The notes under the pieces are model-generated. The model was not told the origin of the DNA, did no database searches, and saw nothing but the letters and a program-made list of their open reading frames with translations. A program made the position numbers and the translations under genes. 21,787 nt of DNA, taken from positions 1 to 21,787 of IMG/VR virus record IMGVR_UViG_3300046357_000032. One strand, given 5' to 3'. This DNA comes from a virus. Position 1 is the stretch's first letter. Each line of letters starts with the position of its first letter. Below, one piece after another: positions 1 to 7,303 of this stretch.

Positions 1-264
1 CTGCCTGGTTATCTCTGAAAAACGCCTTTCGATCTTTGGGTTCGGTTTACGATCCTTCTGATCTTCCTCTACCGTCGCATCATTCCCTTCCCCGTCGTGT
101 CCACTCTGATCGCCCTGGGCTTCCGGCTCGGCTGCATTATCTGCAATCGCCGCGGCTTCCACGGGCTTATCAACTAAACCTAACTTACGGGCGGTGAATT
201 CCGCTAAATTGTCACTTGTCACCACGTTGGCGGCAACTCGTTCCACTACCTGATTTTCTGACAT
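1..264 (-). CDS. Scaffolding / capsid assembly protein, N-terminal part
   Basis: An open minus-strand frame starts at ATG 264 and runs off the left edge, so only the first 88 residues are visible. The protein begins MSENQVVERV, has an acidic, Ala/Glu/Asp-rich middle, and then a segment ending IERRFSEITRQ. Low-complexity acidic N-termini followed by a coiled-coil arginine/glutamate-rich part (the RFSEIT pattern) are typical of podoviral scaffolding proteins, which act as internal chaperones of procapsid assembly. Position supports this: it follows portal and one small gene in the same transcription direction, and the major capsid gene is expected just beyond the edge. The assignment rests on composition, the short motif and synteny, not on a full-length match. 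No frameshift is seen. Confidence 0.7.
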   Translation of the reverse strand, partial: MSENQVVERVAANVVTSDNLAEFTARKLGLVDKPVEAAAIADNAAEPEAQGDQSGHDGEGNDATVEEDQKDRKPNPKIERRFSEITRQ

Positions 265-285
265 AGGTTGAACCTAAGAATAAAC

Positions 286-303
286 CCGATGAAAACCCAT
301 CGG
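286..303 (-). terminator. Possible hairpin between the 97-aa gene and the scaffolding gene
   Basis: On the minus strand CCGATG and CATCGG form a perfect 6-bp stem around a 6-nt loop (GGTTTT), followed by the T-rich GTTTATTCTT. It lies in the only sizeable non-coding gap (265-342) of the late cluster. The stem is short and the T tract is interrupted, so it may be a weak or partial terminator, or an mRNA-processing or stabilising hairpin that sets the ratio of portal to capsid/scaffold transcripts. Confidence 0.35.
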
Positions 304-317
304 TAGGCTTTTGTCAA

Positions 318-346
318 TTGTTAACCGAAATCAATCAACTTGTCAA
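318..346 (-). promoter_or_regulatory. Weak sigma70-like promoter candidate upstream of scaffolding gene
   Basis: Minus strand: TTGACA (346-341), a 17-nt spacer, then TAACAA (323-318). The -35 is consensus but the -10 matches poorly. A second TTGACA lies at 317-312 without a good -10. If used, it would give extra transcription of scaffold and capsid genes. It overlaps the stop codon region of the preceding gene. Confidence 0.25.
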
Positions 347-636
347 CAATCTGTTGCATCGGCCCATTCGGGCAAAGTTTTCAAATGCAAATAGGCTTGT
401 TTGATGAAATTGGGCGCATCGTCCGCAATAGAAACAGGAATTGAAAAAGTCTTTTTGATGCTGTGCTTTTCATCGGAACATTCGACAAAAACAAGCGCAT
501 TTTGTTTGTCGGTATTCAAGCCAACAATTTTACAATATGCCAAAAACGATGCTTTTTGCGTTCCTAATTTTTCAACGCCGGTTGGCCAATTCACAAAGGC
601 TTCACCTTCAATTTGAATGATTTTATTTAATGCCAT
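343..636 (-). CDS. Hypothetical protein between portal and scaffold (97 aa)
   Basis: ATG 636 is preceded by AAGGAA at a good distance, immediately after the portal stop codon, so it is probably translated with the portal gene. The 97-residue product has no membrane segment, signal peptide or recognisable catalytic motif. It reads as a small mixed alpha/beta soluble protein with a central stretch rich in beta formers (SFLAYCKIVGL, ALVFVECS) and an acidic C-terminus. Small proteins at this position in phage head operons can be head-completion or accessory morphogenesis factors, but that is inference from position only. I do not recognise the family. Confidence 0.75.
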   Translation of the reverse strand: MALNKIIQIEGEAFVNWPTGVEKLGTQKASFLAYCKIVGLNTDKQNALVFVECSDEKHSIKKTFSIPVSIADDAPNFIKQAYLHLKTLPEWADATDC

Positions 637-645
637 GATTTTTCC

Positions 646-2850
646 TTACTGTTGGATTGGGGCGGCCATGCCTGGCTGCATTTGGGGTTGCTGTTGCATT
701 TGGGGCGCCTGGCCAGCAATGCCCGACACCATATCCATTTGCCCAATAAACGGGCTGCTGCCTTGGTGAATATCTTGGGCGGCCACTTCAGAAAACGCAT
801 ATTGTTCGGCATTCATTTGGTCAATCATGCGCTTCAAATCAGTTGGGTTCATGTTGGCCAACAGCAATTTGACGATGGCGTCAATTTCCGTTTTGTTTTG
901 GCTGGTGATTGAACGTGTGTTTTGATCGTTGACCTTGACTTCGGCGTTTGTTTCCGTGTTGTGCGCTTTGGCAATGCCTTTGATAAGTTCGCGGCGTGTT
1001 TCGCCTTCCTGGCGCACACCCTCTTTTGTCAGGCCATACTTTATGTCCAGGCCCATCGCTTGCATTTGCTGCGTTTGCTGCTCGACAGTTTTTTGCAACT
1101 GCAAAATCATCATTTGGATTTGCGGTGGGATTGGTGATTTGTCGTCGATCTTAGCCAGCGGGTTCATGGCTGCCAAGCGGTCGGCAATTGTGTCGGCGCC
1201 TGGGAAATCCATGTTGCGGAACAGCAAATCGCCAGCAACTTGGAAAATCTCGTTTTGCGCCATCAACGGCATCATGGCTTCGACGGCTTCCATGCGCTTG
1301 CTGTTGTAACCTGGGCCGGTGTCCATCACCACGTCATATTCGCCCACGGTGACGTTGTTCAGCACTTCGCCGGTGGCTTGCACATCGTTCAATGTAGTCA
1401 TGTCGGGTTTGCCGTCCACGCCAATGATTCGCATCACGCGCTGCGTGTCGTAAATCTTGGGGATTAAGTCCAGGATGATTTTGCCCGTGTGTTTGATCGA
1501 ACGCGTCATGTTGTCGTAAAAGTGAAAGTTCGACAAATCGACTTGCTGCTGCTGCCCCATCAACGCTTTGCCGGACATATTGCCAGCAAGTTGTTGCGAC
1601 GGGTCAAAGATACCCAGGACGGTTTGAAGGTCGTTGGAAATCTCGGTGGCCGCGGTCATGATGCCAACTGGCGGCGGTTCAGGCTGCAAACGTTGCGGCA
1701 CGGGTGCGGGTTGTCCGTCAATGTCGCGTTGCTTGTATCGCAAAACAGGCGACGATTTAATGTTGGCCAATGCCCATTCGTTTTCGTGGCCTTCGTCCTG
1801 GCCTTCAGCCATCAACCATTTGGCTTTGGGCGCCAGCGCAATTGATTCTGTGGTTGCCGTGCGCCAAAAGTTGAACATCCGCTGCGGGTCTTTGGCAAAT
1901 CGAACCAGGCCATATTTTTTACGCTTGCCTTCGATTACCACCTGGGCGCCGTAGCATGGCACAACAGGAATGTATTTACCGGCCCAATCCTTTTCTTCCA
2001 AGATTTCCATTGCGGTCATCTTGCACCATTTCACTTGCTTTCGGAATGAAGGGCGGCGGTCAATCTCAATAATGCCCGCGGCGTCCATTACTTCTTTGGG
2101 CGGCAACTTATCGGCCCAATCCTTTGTGCCATCGGACAACAGCACTAGGTCGTGCTTTTCGCGCACGATGTAAAAATATTCGGCAATTCGTATGTCTTCC
2201 TTGGTCACCCATTCCGCGGTGCTGTCACCGGTTGCACGGGGCAAAAAGCCAACGCCATCGTCAGCGCCTGGGTACATTTCGCGGAATACGTGCTTATCGA
2301 CCACGCTGGTGATAAGGCAACGTTCAGCGTCGGAACCATCGGGCGCCACGCTATTAGGGTCAAAGTAAACGGAAAACGGATCGTCAACCGGTTCAATGTA
2401 AATATCCTGGTCAAACGAATTTTCGGCGGTGTAGTTTGTCATCACGCGCCAGTAACCCCAACCCATCCGCACGGCGTAATCAAACGCGGTGTCGTAAGCG
2501 GTGTCGGCGTTGCTGTTGACCTCAATGTGTCGGGTTATCCCTTCAATCACTTGGGCGACTTTTAAATCACCTTCGTTGTTGATTGGGTGAACCTTGATAC
2601 GTGGACGTTGTTGGCGCTGTTGGTTGCACACCTGGCGCACGTAGGCGTCAATCTTGTTGATCGTCAGGCATGGGCGGGCTTCAATGTTGCGGCTGTTTTG
2701 AATCTCCACCGGCCATTGGTCACCAGCGGCAAATTTCAGGTCTTGCAACGCTTCCTGGCGGTTGTTTGAATCGGCTTCACCAACCAAGCGCAAAAACTTA
2801 ATTGCTTCCTGGATGCGTGGATCGCCTGATTGATCTTGGTAATCTGACAT
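646..2850 (-). CDS. Portal protein, P22 type
   Basis: The 734-residue protein has the length and sequence character of the P22-like portal family (P22 gp1 is 725 aa). The N-terminal third carries the typical block with QWP, RPCLTINK and QQRQQRPRIKV (about residues 45-88), followed by the wing/stem region. The C-terminal ~120 residues are Gln/Met-rich and likely form the barrel or a flexible tail. The portal is the dodecameric ring at one capsid vertex through which DNA is packaged and ejected, and it docks the terminase. SD-like AAGGGG precedes ATG 2850. The gene lies directly after the large terminase gene and before scaffold, the classical packaging/head order. No interruption is seen. Confidence 0.93.
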   Translation of the reverse strand: MSDYQDQSGDPRIQEAIKFLRLVGEADSNNRQEALQDLKFAAGDQWPVEIQNSRNIEARPCLTINKIDAYVRQVCNQQRQQRPRIKVHPINNEGDLKVAQVIEGITRHIEVNSNADTAYDTAFDYAVRMGWGYWRVMTNYTAENSFDQDIYIEPVDDPFSVYFDPNSVAPDGSDAERCLITSVVDKHVFREMYPGADDGVGFLPRATGDSTAEWVTKEDIRIAEYFYIVREKHDLVLLSDGTKDWADKLPPKEVMDAAGIIEIDRRPSFRKQVKWCKMTAMEILEEKDWAGKYIPVVPCYGAQVVIEGKRKKYGLVRFAKDPQRMFNFWRTATTESIALAPKAKWLMAEGQDEGHENEWALANIKSSPVLRYKQRDIDGQPAPVPQRLQPEPPPVGIMTAATEISNDLQTVLGIFDPSQQLAGNMSGKALMGQQQQVDLSNFHFYDNMTRSIKHTGKIILDLIPKIYDTQRVMRIIGVDGKPDMTTLNDVQATGEVLNNVTVGEYDVVMDTGPGYNSKRMEAVEAMMPLMAQNEIFQVAGDLLFRNMDFPGADTIADRLAAMNPLAKIDDKSPIPPQIQMMILQLQKTVEQQTQQMQAMGLDIKYGLTKEGVRQEGETRRELIKGIAKAHNTETNAEVKVNDQNTRSITSQNKTEIDAIVKLLLANMNPTDLKRMIDQMNAEQYAFSEVAAQDIHQGSSPFIGQMDMVSGIAGQAPQMQQQPQMQPGMAAPIQQ

Positions 2851-2872
2851 ATTCGCCCCTTATTTCCTAAAA

Positions 2873-4156
2873 TTATCCCATCCAACCAGCACCTTCGGCA
2901 ACTGCCCGCGGTTTTTTACGCTGTGCTGGCTCTTTAATCATCAATGCAATATAACGGAACGCGTCGGCGCCGTGGGAATATTGATCGTGTAATGGCGACT
3001 TGCCAAACTGGCCGGTTTCGGGATCGACTTCGTAACGGTAATGGCGAAGGCAGTTCAAGCCATCGGCGCAATTGTCACGGTCAAACCAAAAGTTCGGGAA
3101 CAGCGTTCTGGCCGCGTTGATCGAATCGACCACCGGAACCCGCGGCATGATGCTGGTTTTAAATCCTGACGACCTAACGATTTCCTCAATCGTGCGACCG
3201 GCTGCCGCCAACGTTTGGTTTTGCGCGTCGTGCGGCAGCCAAATGGTGTCGTAAACATAGCCAAACGTTTGAAGTTGGGCCAGGTAACTGCTCATGGTGC
3301 GCTGGCTGCCCTCAAAGTATCGGATCACCCTGGTTTCCATGCCAATGAATTGGACGAACCACCAGGCTGTCGCGTCCGACCAACCCAGGTCGCAAACTGC
3401 GTGAACCGGTTTGGTTGGATCATAAGGCACTTTGGTAATGCGGTTGTCGTTTTCGGCAATCTGCATTTCGTTGCCAAAAATGGCGCCATCCACCGACTTG
3501 CGGCACATTCCTTCCCAAACCTGGTTGTATGCGTTAAGGTCGCGGTCTTTCAGTGAATCCTTTTCCAACCGTAGCGTTTCAGGAAACCAGGGGTTATCCG
3601 ACCAGTTAATTCGCATCACAATGCAGTCGCGTGGCGGCTTTACAACAAACCGCTGGTAAGTTTCGTCGGTTTCCAGGTCAGGGTTGAATGAAACCCATAT
3701 CTCGCTGCCCTGTTTGCGAATCGTTGGAATCAGGATGTTCCAGGACAACCGGCTGACGGTTTGGGCTTCCTCCACCCAACAAATATTTACACCTTCGAAC
3801 GACTTAATGTTCGTCGGGTTGTTTTTCAAGCCCACAAAAGAAAACTCCGTCCCGTTGATTCCCCTCACGGCCGTTTGCGTAATCTCGTAAAAGGGCAGCA
3901 ACCCCAACGCTTCGATTTGATCGCATAGAAGTTTGTGGACGGATTCCTTGATACTGGCCTGAAATTCTCGCGCACACAATATCCGAATGGGGCTTTTGGC
4001 CCCCAGGATAAGCAAAGCGCGGGCAATACCCCAGGATTTCGCGCCGCCGCGTCCACCCAGGCAAACTTTATATCGCGCCTTTTTGAACAACCCTTGCAAC
4101 TTGACCGGAAATTCGGCCTTTGCAACGGCTCTTTCAATTGTCGCTGTGGTATCCAT
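2873..4156 (-). CDS. terL: Terminase large subunit (Terminase_3/PBSX type)
   Basis: The product of 427 residues is the packaging motor ATPase and nuclease. Walker A is GGRGGAKS (residues 34-41), Walker B is ICWVEEA (125-131) with the catalytic glutamates, and the coupling motif is SFNP (156-159). The C-terminal RNase H-like nuclease shows acidic blocks at VCDLGWSD, PHDAQNQ and HDQYSHGADAFRY. I chose ATG 4156. A frame-open TTG at 4168 adds four residues but has no better ribosome site. The start lies inside the small terminase gene (23-nt overlap), indicating coupled translation. Length fits the family (about 420-450 aa). The strategy (pac or cos) cannot be decided from the sequence. Confidence 0.94.
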   Translation of the reverse strand: MDTTATIERAVAKAEFPVKLQGLFKKARYKVCLGGRGGAKSWGIARALLILGAKSPIRILCAREFQASIKESVHKLLCDQIEALGLLPFYEITQTAVRGINGTEFSFVGLKNNPTNIKSFEGVNICWVEEAQTVSRLSWNILIPTIRKQGSEIWVSFNPDLETDETYQRFVVKPPRDCIVMRINWSDNPWFPETLRLEKDSLKDRDLNAYNQVWEGMCRKSVDGAIFGNEMQIAENDNRITKVPYDPTKPVHAVCDLGWSDATAWWFVQFIGMETRVIRYFEGSQRTMSSYLAQLQTFGYVYDTIWLPHDAQNQTLAAAGRTIEEIVRSSGFKTSIMPRVPVVDSINAARTLFPNFWFDRDNCADGLNCLRHYRYEVDPETGQFGKSPLHDQYSHGADAFRYIALMIKEPAQRKKPRAVAEGAGWMG

Positions 4157-4679
4157 CGGGCGTGACAAAGGTTACTTGAATGCCAGCAAAGGCGGCGCCG
4201 TCCTTGCCGGTAATCTCCTGTTCAATCTTGTCGCGCCAGCCCAAAACATTCTTGGCCGTAAATATCGCAAACGTGCTGTTGTACGCGTTCCCGATAGTTC
4301 CTTCAATCAAGTTGGCTTCCTGTAAATCCTTGGCCTTTTTATAGGCGTCAGAAAATTCCGGATGGTTTAATTCACCGGTTTCAAAATTTTTTGCGGTCGC
4401 CCAATCGTGCAACGTTTGTTTTGTCACCCCAATGTTTGTGGCGAACCGCGCCAACGTAGGGAAAACCCCAGGTAGCGTTTGTGTGTGTTCATTGCCTTTG
4501 GCGTCGCGGTTGGTCACTTCCCTGGTGGGCGCCTGGCTAAAAAACTCAATCATCATTTCGGGAAAATCGTCTTGGTACACCGTAGGGCGACCAACTGGAC
4601 GTTTGACAGGCACAACAACGCCCTGGGCTTCGGCCTTGGGCTTCCTTCCCCTTTTCTTGGGCGCTGCTGTGGTTGTCAT
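4134..4679 (-). CDS. terS: Terminase small subunit
   Basis: A 181-residue protein directly upstream of, and overlapping, terL. The N-terminus carries two basic AT-hook-like stretches (KKRGRKPK at 8-15, RPVGRP at 27-32). A helix-turn-helix lies at about 75-95 (LARFATNIGVTKQTLHDWA), followed by a helical region that probably forms the oligomer (EFSDAYKKAKDLQEANLIEG). The segment NVLGWRDK near 144-151 is common in DNA-packaging gp3-like small terminases. Its role is to recognise the packaging site and load TerL. The start codon overlaps the stop of the 41-aa gene before it (ATGA). The very basic N-terminal extension is a slightly unusual addition. Confidence 0.88.
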   Translation of the reverse strand: MTTTAAPKKRGRKPKAEAQGVVVPVKRPVGRPTVYQDDFPEMMIEFFSQAPTREVTNRDAKGNEHTQTLPGVFPTLARFATNIGVTKQTLHDWATAKNFETGELNHPEFSDAYKKAKDLQEANLIEGTIGNAYNSTFAIFTAKNVLGWRDKIEQEITGKDGAAFAGIQVTFVTPDGYHSDN

Positions 4680-4801
4680 TTTTTCTTTGGCTTTTTTGCG
4701 GCTTCCCGCTTTTCAGAATAGGCAATGGCCACGGCTTGTTTGACTGGTTTACCGGCTTTCACCTCCGTGGCCACATTCTTTTTAAACGCTTTGGGCGTCA
4801 T
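4676..4801 (-). CDS. Small lysine-rich phage protein (41 aa)
   Basis: The 41-residue protein reads MTPKAFKKNV... with AGKPVKQAVAIAYSEKREA in the middle and a Lys-rich tail. The pattern K-x-AGKP-x-KQA-x-AIAYS is a recurrent small conserved phage protein of unknown function, found near structural and packaging genes. ATG 4801 lies within the 3' end of the upstream gene, and its own stop overlaps the terS start by ATGA, so it is wedged between two translationally coupled genes. In-frame ATGs further upstream (4819 and beyond) would place the start deeper inside the neighbour and are less likely. Nucleic-acid binding is possible given the charge, but unproven. Confidence 0.75.
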   Translation of the reverse strand: MTPKAFKKNVATEVKAGKPVKQAVAIAYSEKREAAKKPKKK

Positions 4802-4967
4802 TGACCGGATCAACGGCATCGGCTTCACCTTTTTCGACGCTGGCTTGGGCCAACACGTTTTGGTATTCCTGAATCGCGCCGCTGATTTGCAAAAGGATGG
4901 CTTCGTGTTGCTTGGCCATCCCTTGCAGTTCAGCAATGCGGGCGGTGATTTTGTCGGCTGTCAGCAT
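4782..4967 (-). CDS. Small coiled-coil protein (61 aa)
   Basis: ATG 4967 follows AAGGA at good spacing just after the previous stop. The 61-residue product (MLTADKITAR... to AVDPVNDAQSV) is predicted mostly helical. A heptad-like segment covers residues 5-45 (IAELQGMAKQHEAILLQISG), followed by an acidic tail. Short helical proteins of this kind occur in phage head/packaging operons, but I cannot assign a function. The 3' end overlaps the start of the 41-aa gene by 20 nt in another frame. Confidence 0.7.
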   Translation of the reverse strand: MLTADKITARIAELQGMAKQHEAILLQISGAIQEYQNVLAQASVEKGEADAVDPVNDAQSV

Positions 4968-4977
4968 TGCGGGTTCC

Positions 4978-5382
4978 TTACGTTTGACCGTGGATGATGG
5001 CAAAGTTGATGATGACGGGTTCCAGCAATGGGCCAACAGTGTTGTTGTAAAGGCCAATAACGGCTGAACCGGCTGCCTGGCTCGACACAAAGGGCCAATA
5101 AGCGCCAGCCGTGCCGCCACCTGATACGCTGACCACAACAACGTCGGCTGCGCTGATTTTGCTATTGGTCAAAGTGAAAAGAACGGATGTACCAGCGCCC
5201 AATGATGCAGCATTCATTGTGATGCGACCCATGCTTTTGTTTAGGGTGACGCCGGTGGATTTGCTAGTCAATTGGGTAATAGTACCCTGGCCCGCTGGTG
5301 CGTAACCTAGTTCATCGGTTGCATACATTGTGCTGAATTCGGGATCGTTATATGCGACGCCTGTTGCAATTGAATTTGACAT
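4978..5382 (-). CDS. Putative structural or decoration-like protein (134 aa)
   Basis: The protein is rich in Gly, Ser, Thr, Ala and Val, almost without charged residues, and looks like an all-beta surface domain. It contains the recurrent block QGTITQLTSKSTGVTLNK followed by GRITMNAASLGAGTSVLFTL. Such proteins are widespread in phages of this type and are usually called hypothetical or structural. The beta-rich composition suggests a virion surface or decoration role, but no motif proves it. ATG 5382 is preceded by TTAAAAGGAA. There is no signal peptide or transmembrane segment. It sits upstream of the terminase genes among small basic proteins. Confidence 0.75.
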   Translation of the reverse strand: MSNSIATGVAYNDPEFSTMYATDELGYAPAGQGTITQLTSKSTGVTLNKSMGRITMNAASLGAGTSVLFTLTNSKISAADVVVVSVSGGGTAGAYWPFVSSQAAGSAVIGLYNNTVGPLLEPVIINFAIIHGQT

Positions 5383-5402
5383 TTGGGGTTCCTTTTAAAA
5401 AG

Positions 5403-5678
5403 TTAATAACAGTTCCAGTTTTTTAGGCTGGCTTTGGCCCGTTCAGCGGGGCCTTTTGCATTTTTAACCACCCCTTCCATCCTGGCACAAAACGACGCTT
5501 TTCTGCCCGCGTCGGCTTTTGTTTTAGGGTTTGGTGCTGGCGGTTTCAAATTTGAGTTGTTTTTTTTGTTGTATTCTGCACGGCCTTTGGCTGTCATGCC
5601 AGCCCCTTGTTCGGTCGGGTTGTAAGTTTTGCCCTTTCCCGTGGTTTTATGGGCAATAGGCTTGTCGTGCTTTGTCAT
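5403..5678 (-). CDS. Basic protein, DUF6321-like (91 aa)
   Basis: A Lys/Arg-rich 91-residue protein. Its recognisable parts are the N-terminal AGMTAKGRAEYNKKNNSNLK block, the central RKASFCARMEGV and the end ASLKNWNCY. The sequence order (AGMTAKG, KAPxP linker, SFCARM, KWNC) matches the small phage/cyanophage family usually given as DUF6321. Its function is unknown, and it is often encoded near structural genes. The start ATG 5678 overlaps the stop of the 54-aa gene upstream (ATGA). The two conserved cysteines could bind metal or form a disulfide in virions, which is inference only. Confidence 0.78.
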   Translation of the reverse strand: MTKHDKPIAHKTTGKGKTYNPTEQGAGMTAKGRAEYNKKNNSNLKPPAPNPKTKADAGRKASFCARMEGVVKNAKGPAERAKASLKNWNCY

Positions 5679-5839
5679 TTTTTGGCCGTTTTTGCTGATT
5701 GTTTAAATGCTGCGGCAGTTGGCGCACCTTTGGCGCCAGGCTTTCGCATCCGTTCGACGGGCTTTCCTTCAGCCTTTTGTCGTTCGATACGTTCCTGTTT
5801 TTTGTGGATATTGGCGTAAAGGCCAGGTTTTGTTGCCAT
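5675..5839 (-). CDS. Small basic phage protein (54 aa)
   Basis: The 54-residue product starts MATKPGLYANIHKKQERIER and continues with MRKPGAKGAPTAAAFKQSAKTAKK. The layout GLYANIHxKRxRI ... MRKPGxKGAPTxxxF is a well-recurring small phage protein of unknown function that often neighbours DUF6321-like genes, as here. ATG 5839 lies just after the GroES-like stop codon. The stop overlaps the following start by ATGA. It is very basic, so DNA, RNA or capsid-interior binding is conceivable but not shown. Confidence 0.75.
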   Translation of the reverse strand: MATKPGLYANIHKKQERIERQKAEGKPVERMRKPGAKGAPTAAAFKQSAKTAKK

Positions 5840-5842
5840 AAT

Positions 5843-6103
5843 TTATTCCTCCACGACGCAAGCCACGTCGCCTTCCTGAATCAGTTGGTGGTCTTGGCCG
5901 TCAATTTTGTGAATTGGCCAATCCAAATATGTGCCGTTGCCGTATTTGATAAGTTCGCCCACTTTCACGTCGTAAACATCGGGGCCAATGGCCACCACGG
6001 TTCCTTCGTTGAATTTTTCGGTGTTTTTCACAATCAAAACGTCCGACAGGCTGCGAACAATTGGTTTGACCAAGACACGATCATGTAGCGGGGTGATTAC
6101 CAT
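5843..6103 (-). CDS. GroES-like co-chaperonin
   Basis: The 86-residue product matches Cpn10/GroES throughout: the N-terminal strand PLHDRVLVKP, a mobile-loop region at about residues 17-33 (with a hydrophobic VLIV that would be the GroEL-binding edge), the EGTVVAIGPD strand, DVKVGELIKYGNGT, and the C-terminal EGDVACVV. Host GroES is about 97 aa, so this is slightly short, with divergence concentrated in the mobile loop. By analogy with T4 gp31 it would cap host GroEL and help fold a phage protein, probably the capsid. It starts inside the 3' end of the upstream gene (23-nt overlap). Its location directly upstream of the packaging/head cluster fits that role. Confidence 0.88.
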   Translation of the reverse strand: MVITPLHDRVLVKPIVRSLSDVLIVKNTEKFNEGTVVAIGPDVYDVKVGELIKYGNGTYLDWPIHKIDGQDHQLIQEGDVACVVEE

Positions 6104-6305
6104 CTTTCGGCTTCCTTCCAGGTTTTTTGCGTTCAGGGGTGGTTGTAGTGTCCGTCATAATGTCGTAAACCGGCAGCGCCAGCACTTTGACTTCGTGTTC
6201 ACCGCACCAATCGGATTGGTGTTTGTTGACCGGCGTGGGAAATCTTTTGCAAGCCCCCAACACCTGGGCGCTAAAAAAATAAACGCAATTTTCGCAATTA
6301 CCCAT
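6081..6305 (-). CDS. Cys-rich (putative zinc-binding) phage protein, 74 aa
   Basis: The N-terminal half holds four cysteines in the order CENC (4-7), C19 and C33, with DWCGEHE closing the block. This arrangement suggests a small zinc-binding fold and recurs in short phage proteins. The C-terminal half is a basic tail containing ERKKPGRKPK, which resembles an AT-hook. The combination suggests nucleic-acid contact, but the role is unknown. ATG 6305 overlaps the previous stop by 8 nt, and the 3' end overlaps the GroES-like start. Confidence 0.75.
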   Translation of the reverse strand: MGNCENCVYFFSAQVLGACKRFPTPVNKHQSDWCGEHEVKVLALPVYDIMTDTTTTPERKKPGRKPKDGNHPAT

Positions 6306-6480
6306 TTGGCATTTCCCCTTTTTGCACCGATTCGTTCAGGCCGCGGGCAATTGCTTCGGCCATTGCGGTGGCTTCGGCTTCGTTCCTACGGTCTTCCCGA
6401 TGTTGGGCTGGCGTAATCCGCTGTTCCGCGGTAAATGGCGTCACTAATGGCGCCTGACTTTTTGGCTCGTTCGAGTGCAT
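6298..6480 (-). CDS. Hypothetical helical protein overlapping the zeta-like gene (60 aa)
   Basis: ATG 6480 is preceded by AAAGGA with 7-nt spacing, a good ribosome binding site. A GTG at 6483 is less well placed. The product is 60 residues, polar, and probably helical (NEAEATAMAEAIARGLNES). Its first ~95 nt lie inside the 3' end of the zeta-like gene in another frame, an unusually long overlap for this genome where 4-8 nt is the rule. The alternative start at the internal MAEAIARG would remove the overlap but leave only 21 residues. No family is recognised. Confidence 0.6.
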   Translation of the reverse strand: MHSNEPKSQAPLVTPFTAEQRITPAQHREDRRNEAEATAMAEAIARGLNESVQKGEMPNG

Positions 6481-7303
6481 CACGTAATCCTTTTCTCACT
6501 TCATTGTCTTTCAGTTTAGGCAACTTGTCAAGGCTGCTTAACTGGGCTTTTCCCGCACCGCGGCTGTTGTCAATCACACGGATTTGAACGTTCGGGTTGT
6601 TGCGATACTTGGCGGCCACCTGGTCAATTACTTGACGGGCGCCCATGTGAGTTTTCATGTGTTCGGACAATGGGACGGTGCGGCCGGTTCCCATTTGTTC
6701 TTCCATGCGCTTGGCCCGCTTCAATGCCCCGTTTTCCAGGGCTTCCACGGGGTCGCGGTACGTGTAAATAATGTCCACCTTGCGTTTGGCGTCCAATGCC
6801 TGGCGAATCTTTTTGTCTGCCGAATCAAACGAATTCATGTTTGTGTCGTAAACAATTTCGGCTTTGCCCAAGCGCGGATCAACCGTTTTGGCCATTTGCA
6901 TTCCGGTAGTCTTACCGGCGCCTGTGCCGCCAGCGGTAAACACCACGGTGCTTTCACGCCCTTGGGGTGTTGGTGCTGCCAGTTTGTCGGCGTAATGGCG
7001 TTTCATCAACGCGCTGGATGGTTCATGCACATCGGCCGACTTTGTGCGGTCGGATCGGTAGTGGGGCGACAGTTCACGTGCCAGGTCGGTGTTGATCGTG
7101 CGGCCTTCGTCCGAATCTGCCAACTGTTGATATTGCTGGATCAGTCCAGGGTAATCGTTTTGCAGTTGGTCAAAGTATTCCTGTTCAATCGGGTTGACCG
7201 ACTGACCGCCCATTTGAGGCTGCGGGGCAAGCGCGGAAAGCCGGTTCCCGACCGGCATTTGACCCGGCTGCACCGCTGCCATTGCTGACAGCGGGGTGGC
7301 CAT
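6386..7303 (-). CDS. Zeta-toxin-like P-loop kinase
   Basis: The 305-residue protein has a central zeta-toxin-type P-loop NTPase: VFTAGGTGAGKTTG gives Walker A at 125-132, followed by EIVYDTNMNS with D153 as a candidate catalytic acid, and IIYTYRDPVEAL at about 178-190. Zeta kinases phosphorylate UDP-N-acetylglucosamine or related nucleotide sugars and block wall synthesis. Related kinase domains in phages are common and their role is not settled. The N-terminal ~110 residues are a Gln/Pro-rich and helical extension. I see no epsilon-type antitoxin next to it. The start ATG 7303 overlaps the preceding stop (TAATG). Its place among late genes argues for a virion or late-infection role rather than a classical toxin-antitoxin pair. 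Confidence 0.8.
   Translation of the reverse strand: MATPLSAMAAVQPGQMPVGNRLSALAPQPQMGGQSVNPIEQEYFDQLQNDYPGLIQQYQQLADSDEGRTINTDLARELSPHYRSDRTKSADVHEPSSALMKRHYADKLAAPTPQGRESTVVFTAGGTGAGKTTGMQMAKTVDPRLGKAEIVYDTNMNSFDSADKKIRQALDAKRKVDIIYTYRDPVEALENGALKRAKRMEEQMGTGRTVPLSEHMKTHMGARQVIDQVAAKYRNNPNVQIRVIDNSRGAGKAQLSSLDKLPKLKDNEVRKGLRDALERAKKSGAISDAIYRGTADYASPTSGRP

Noticed and set aside
6584-7288. Long plus-strand ORF (234 aa) opposite the zeta-like gene
   Set aside because: It is antisense to a gene with a clear P-loop motif, has no ribosome site, and its His/Val-rich composition is that of a shadow frame.
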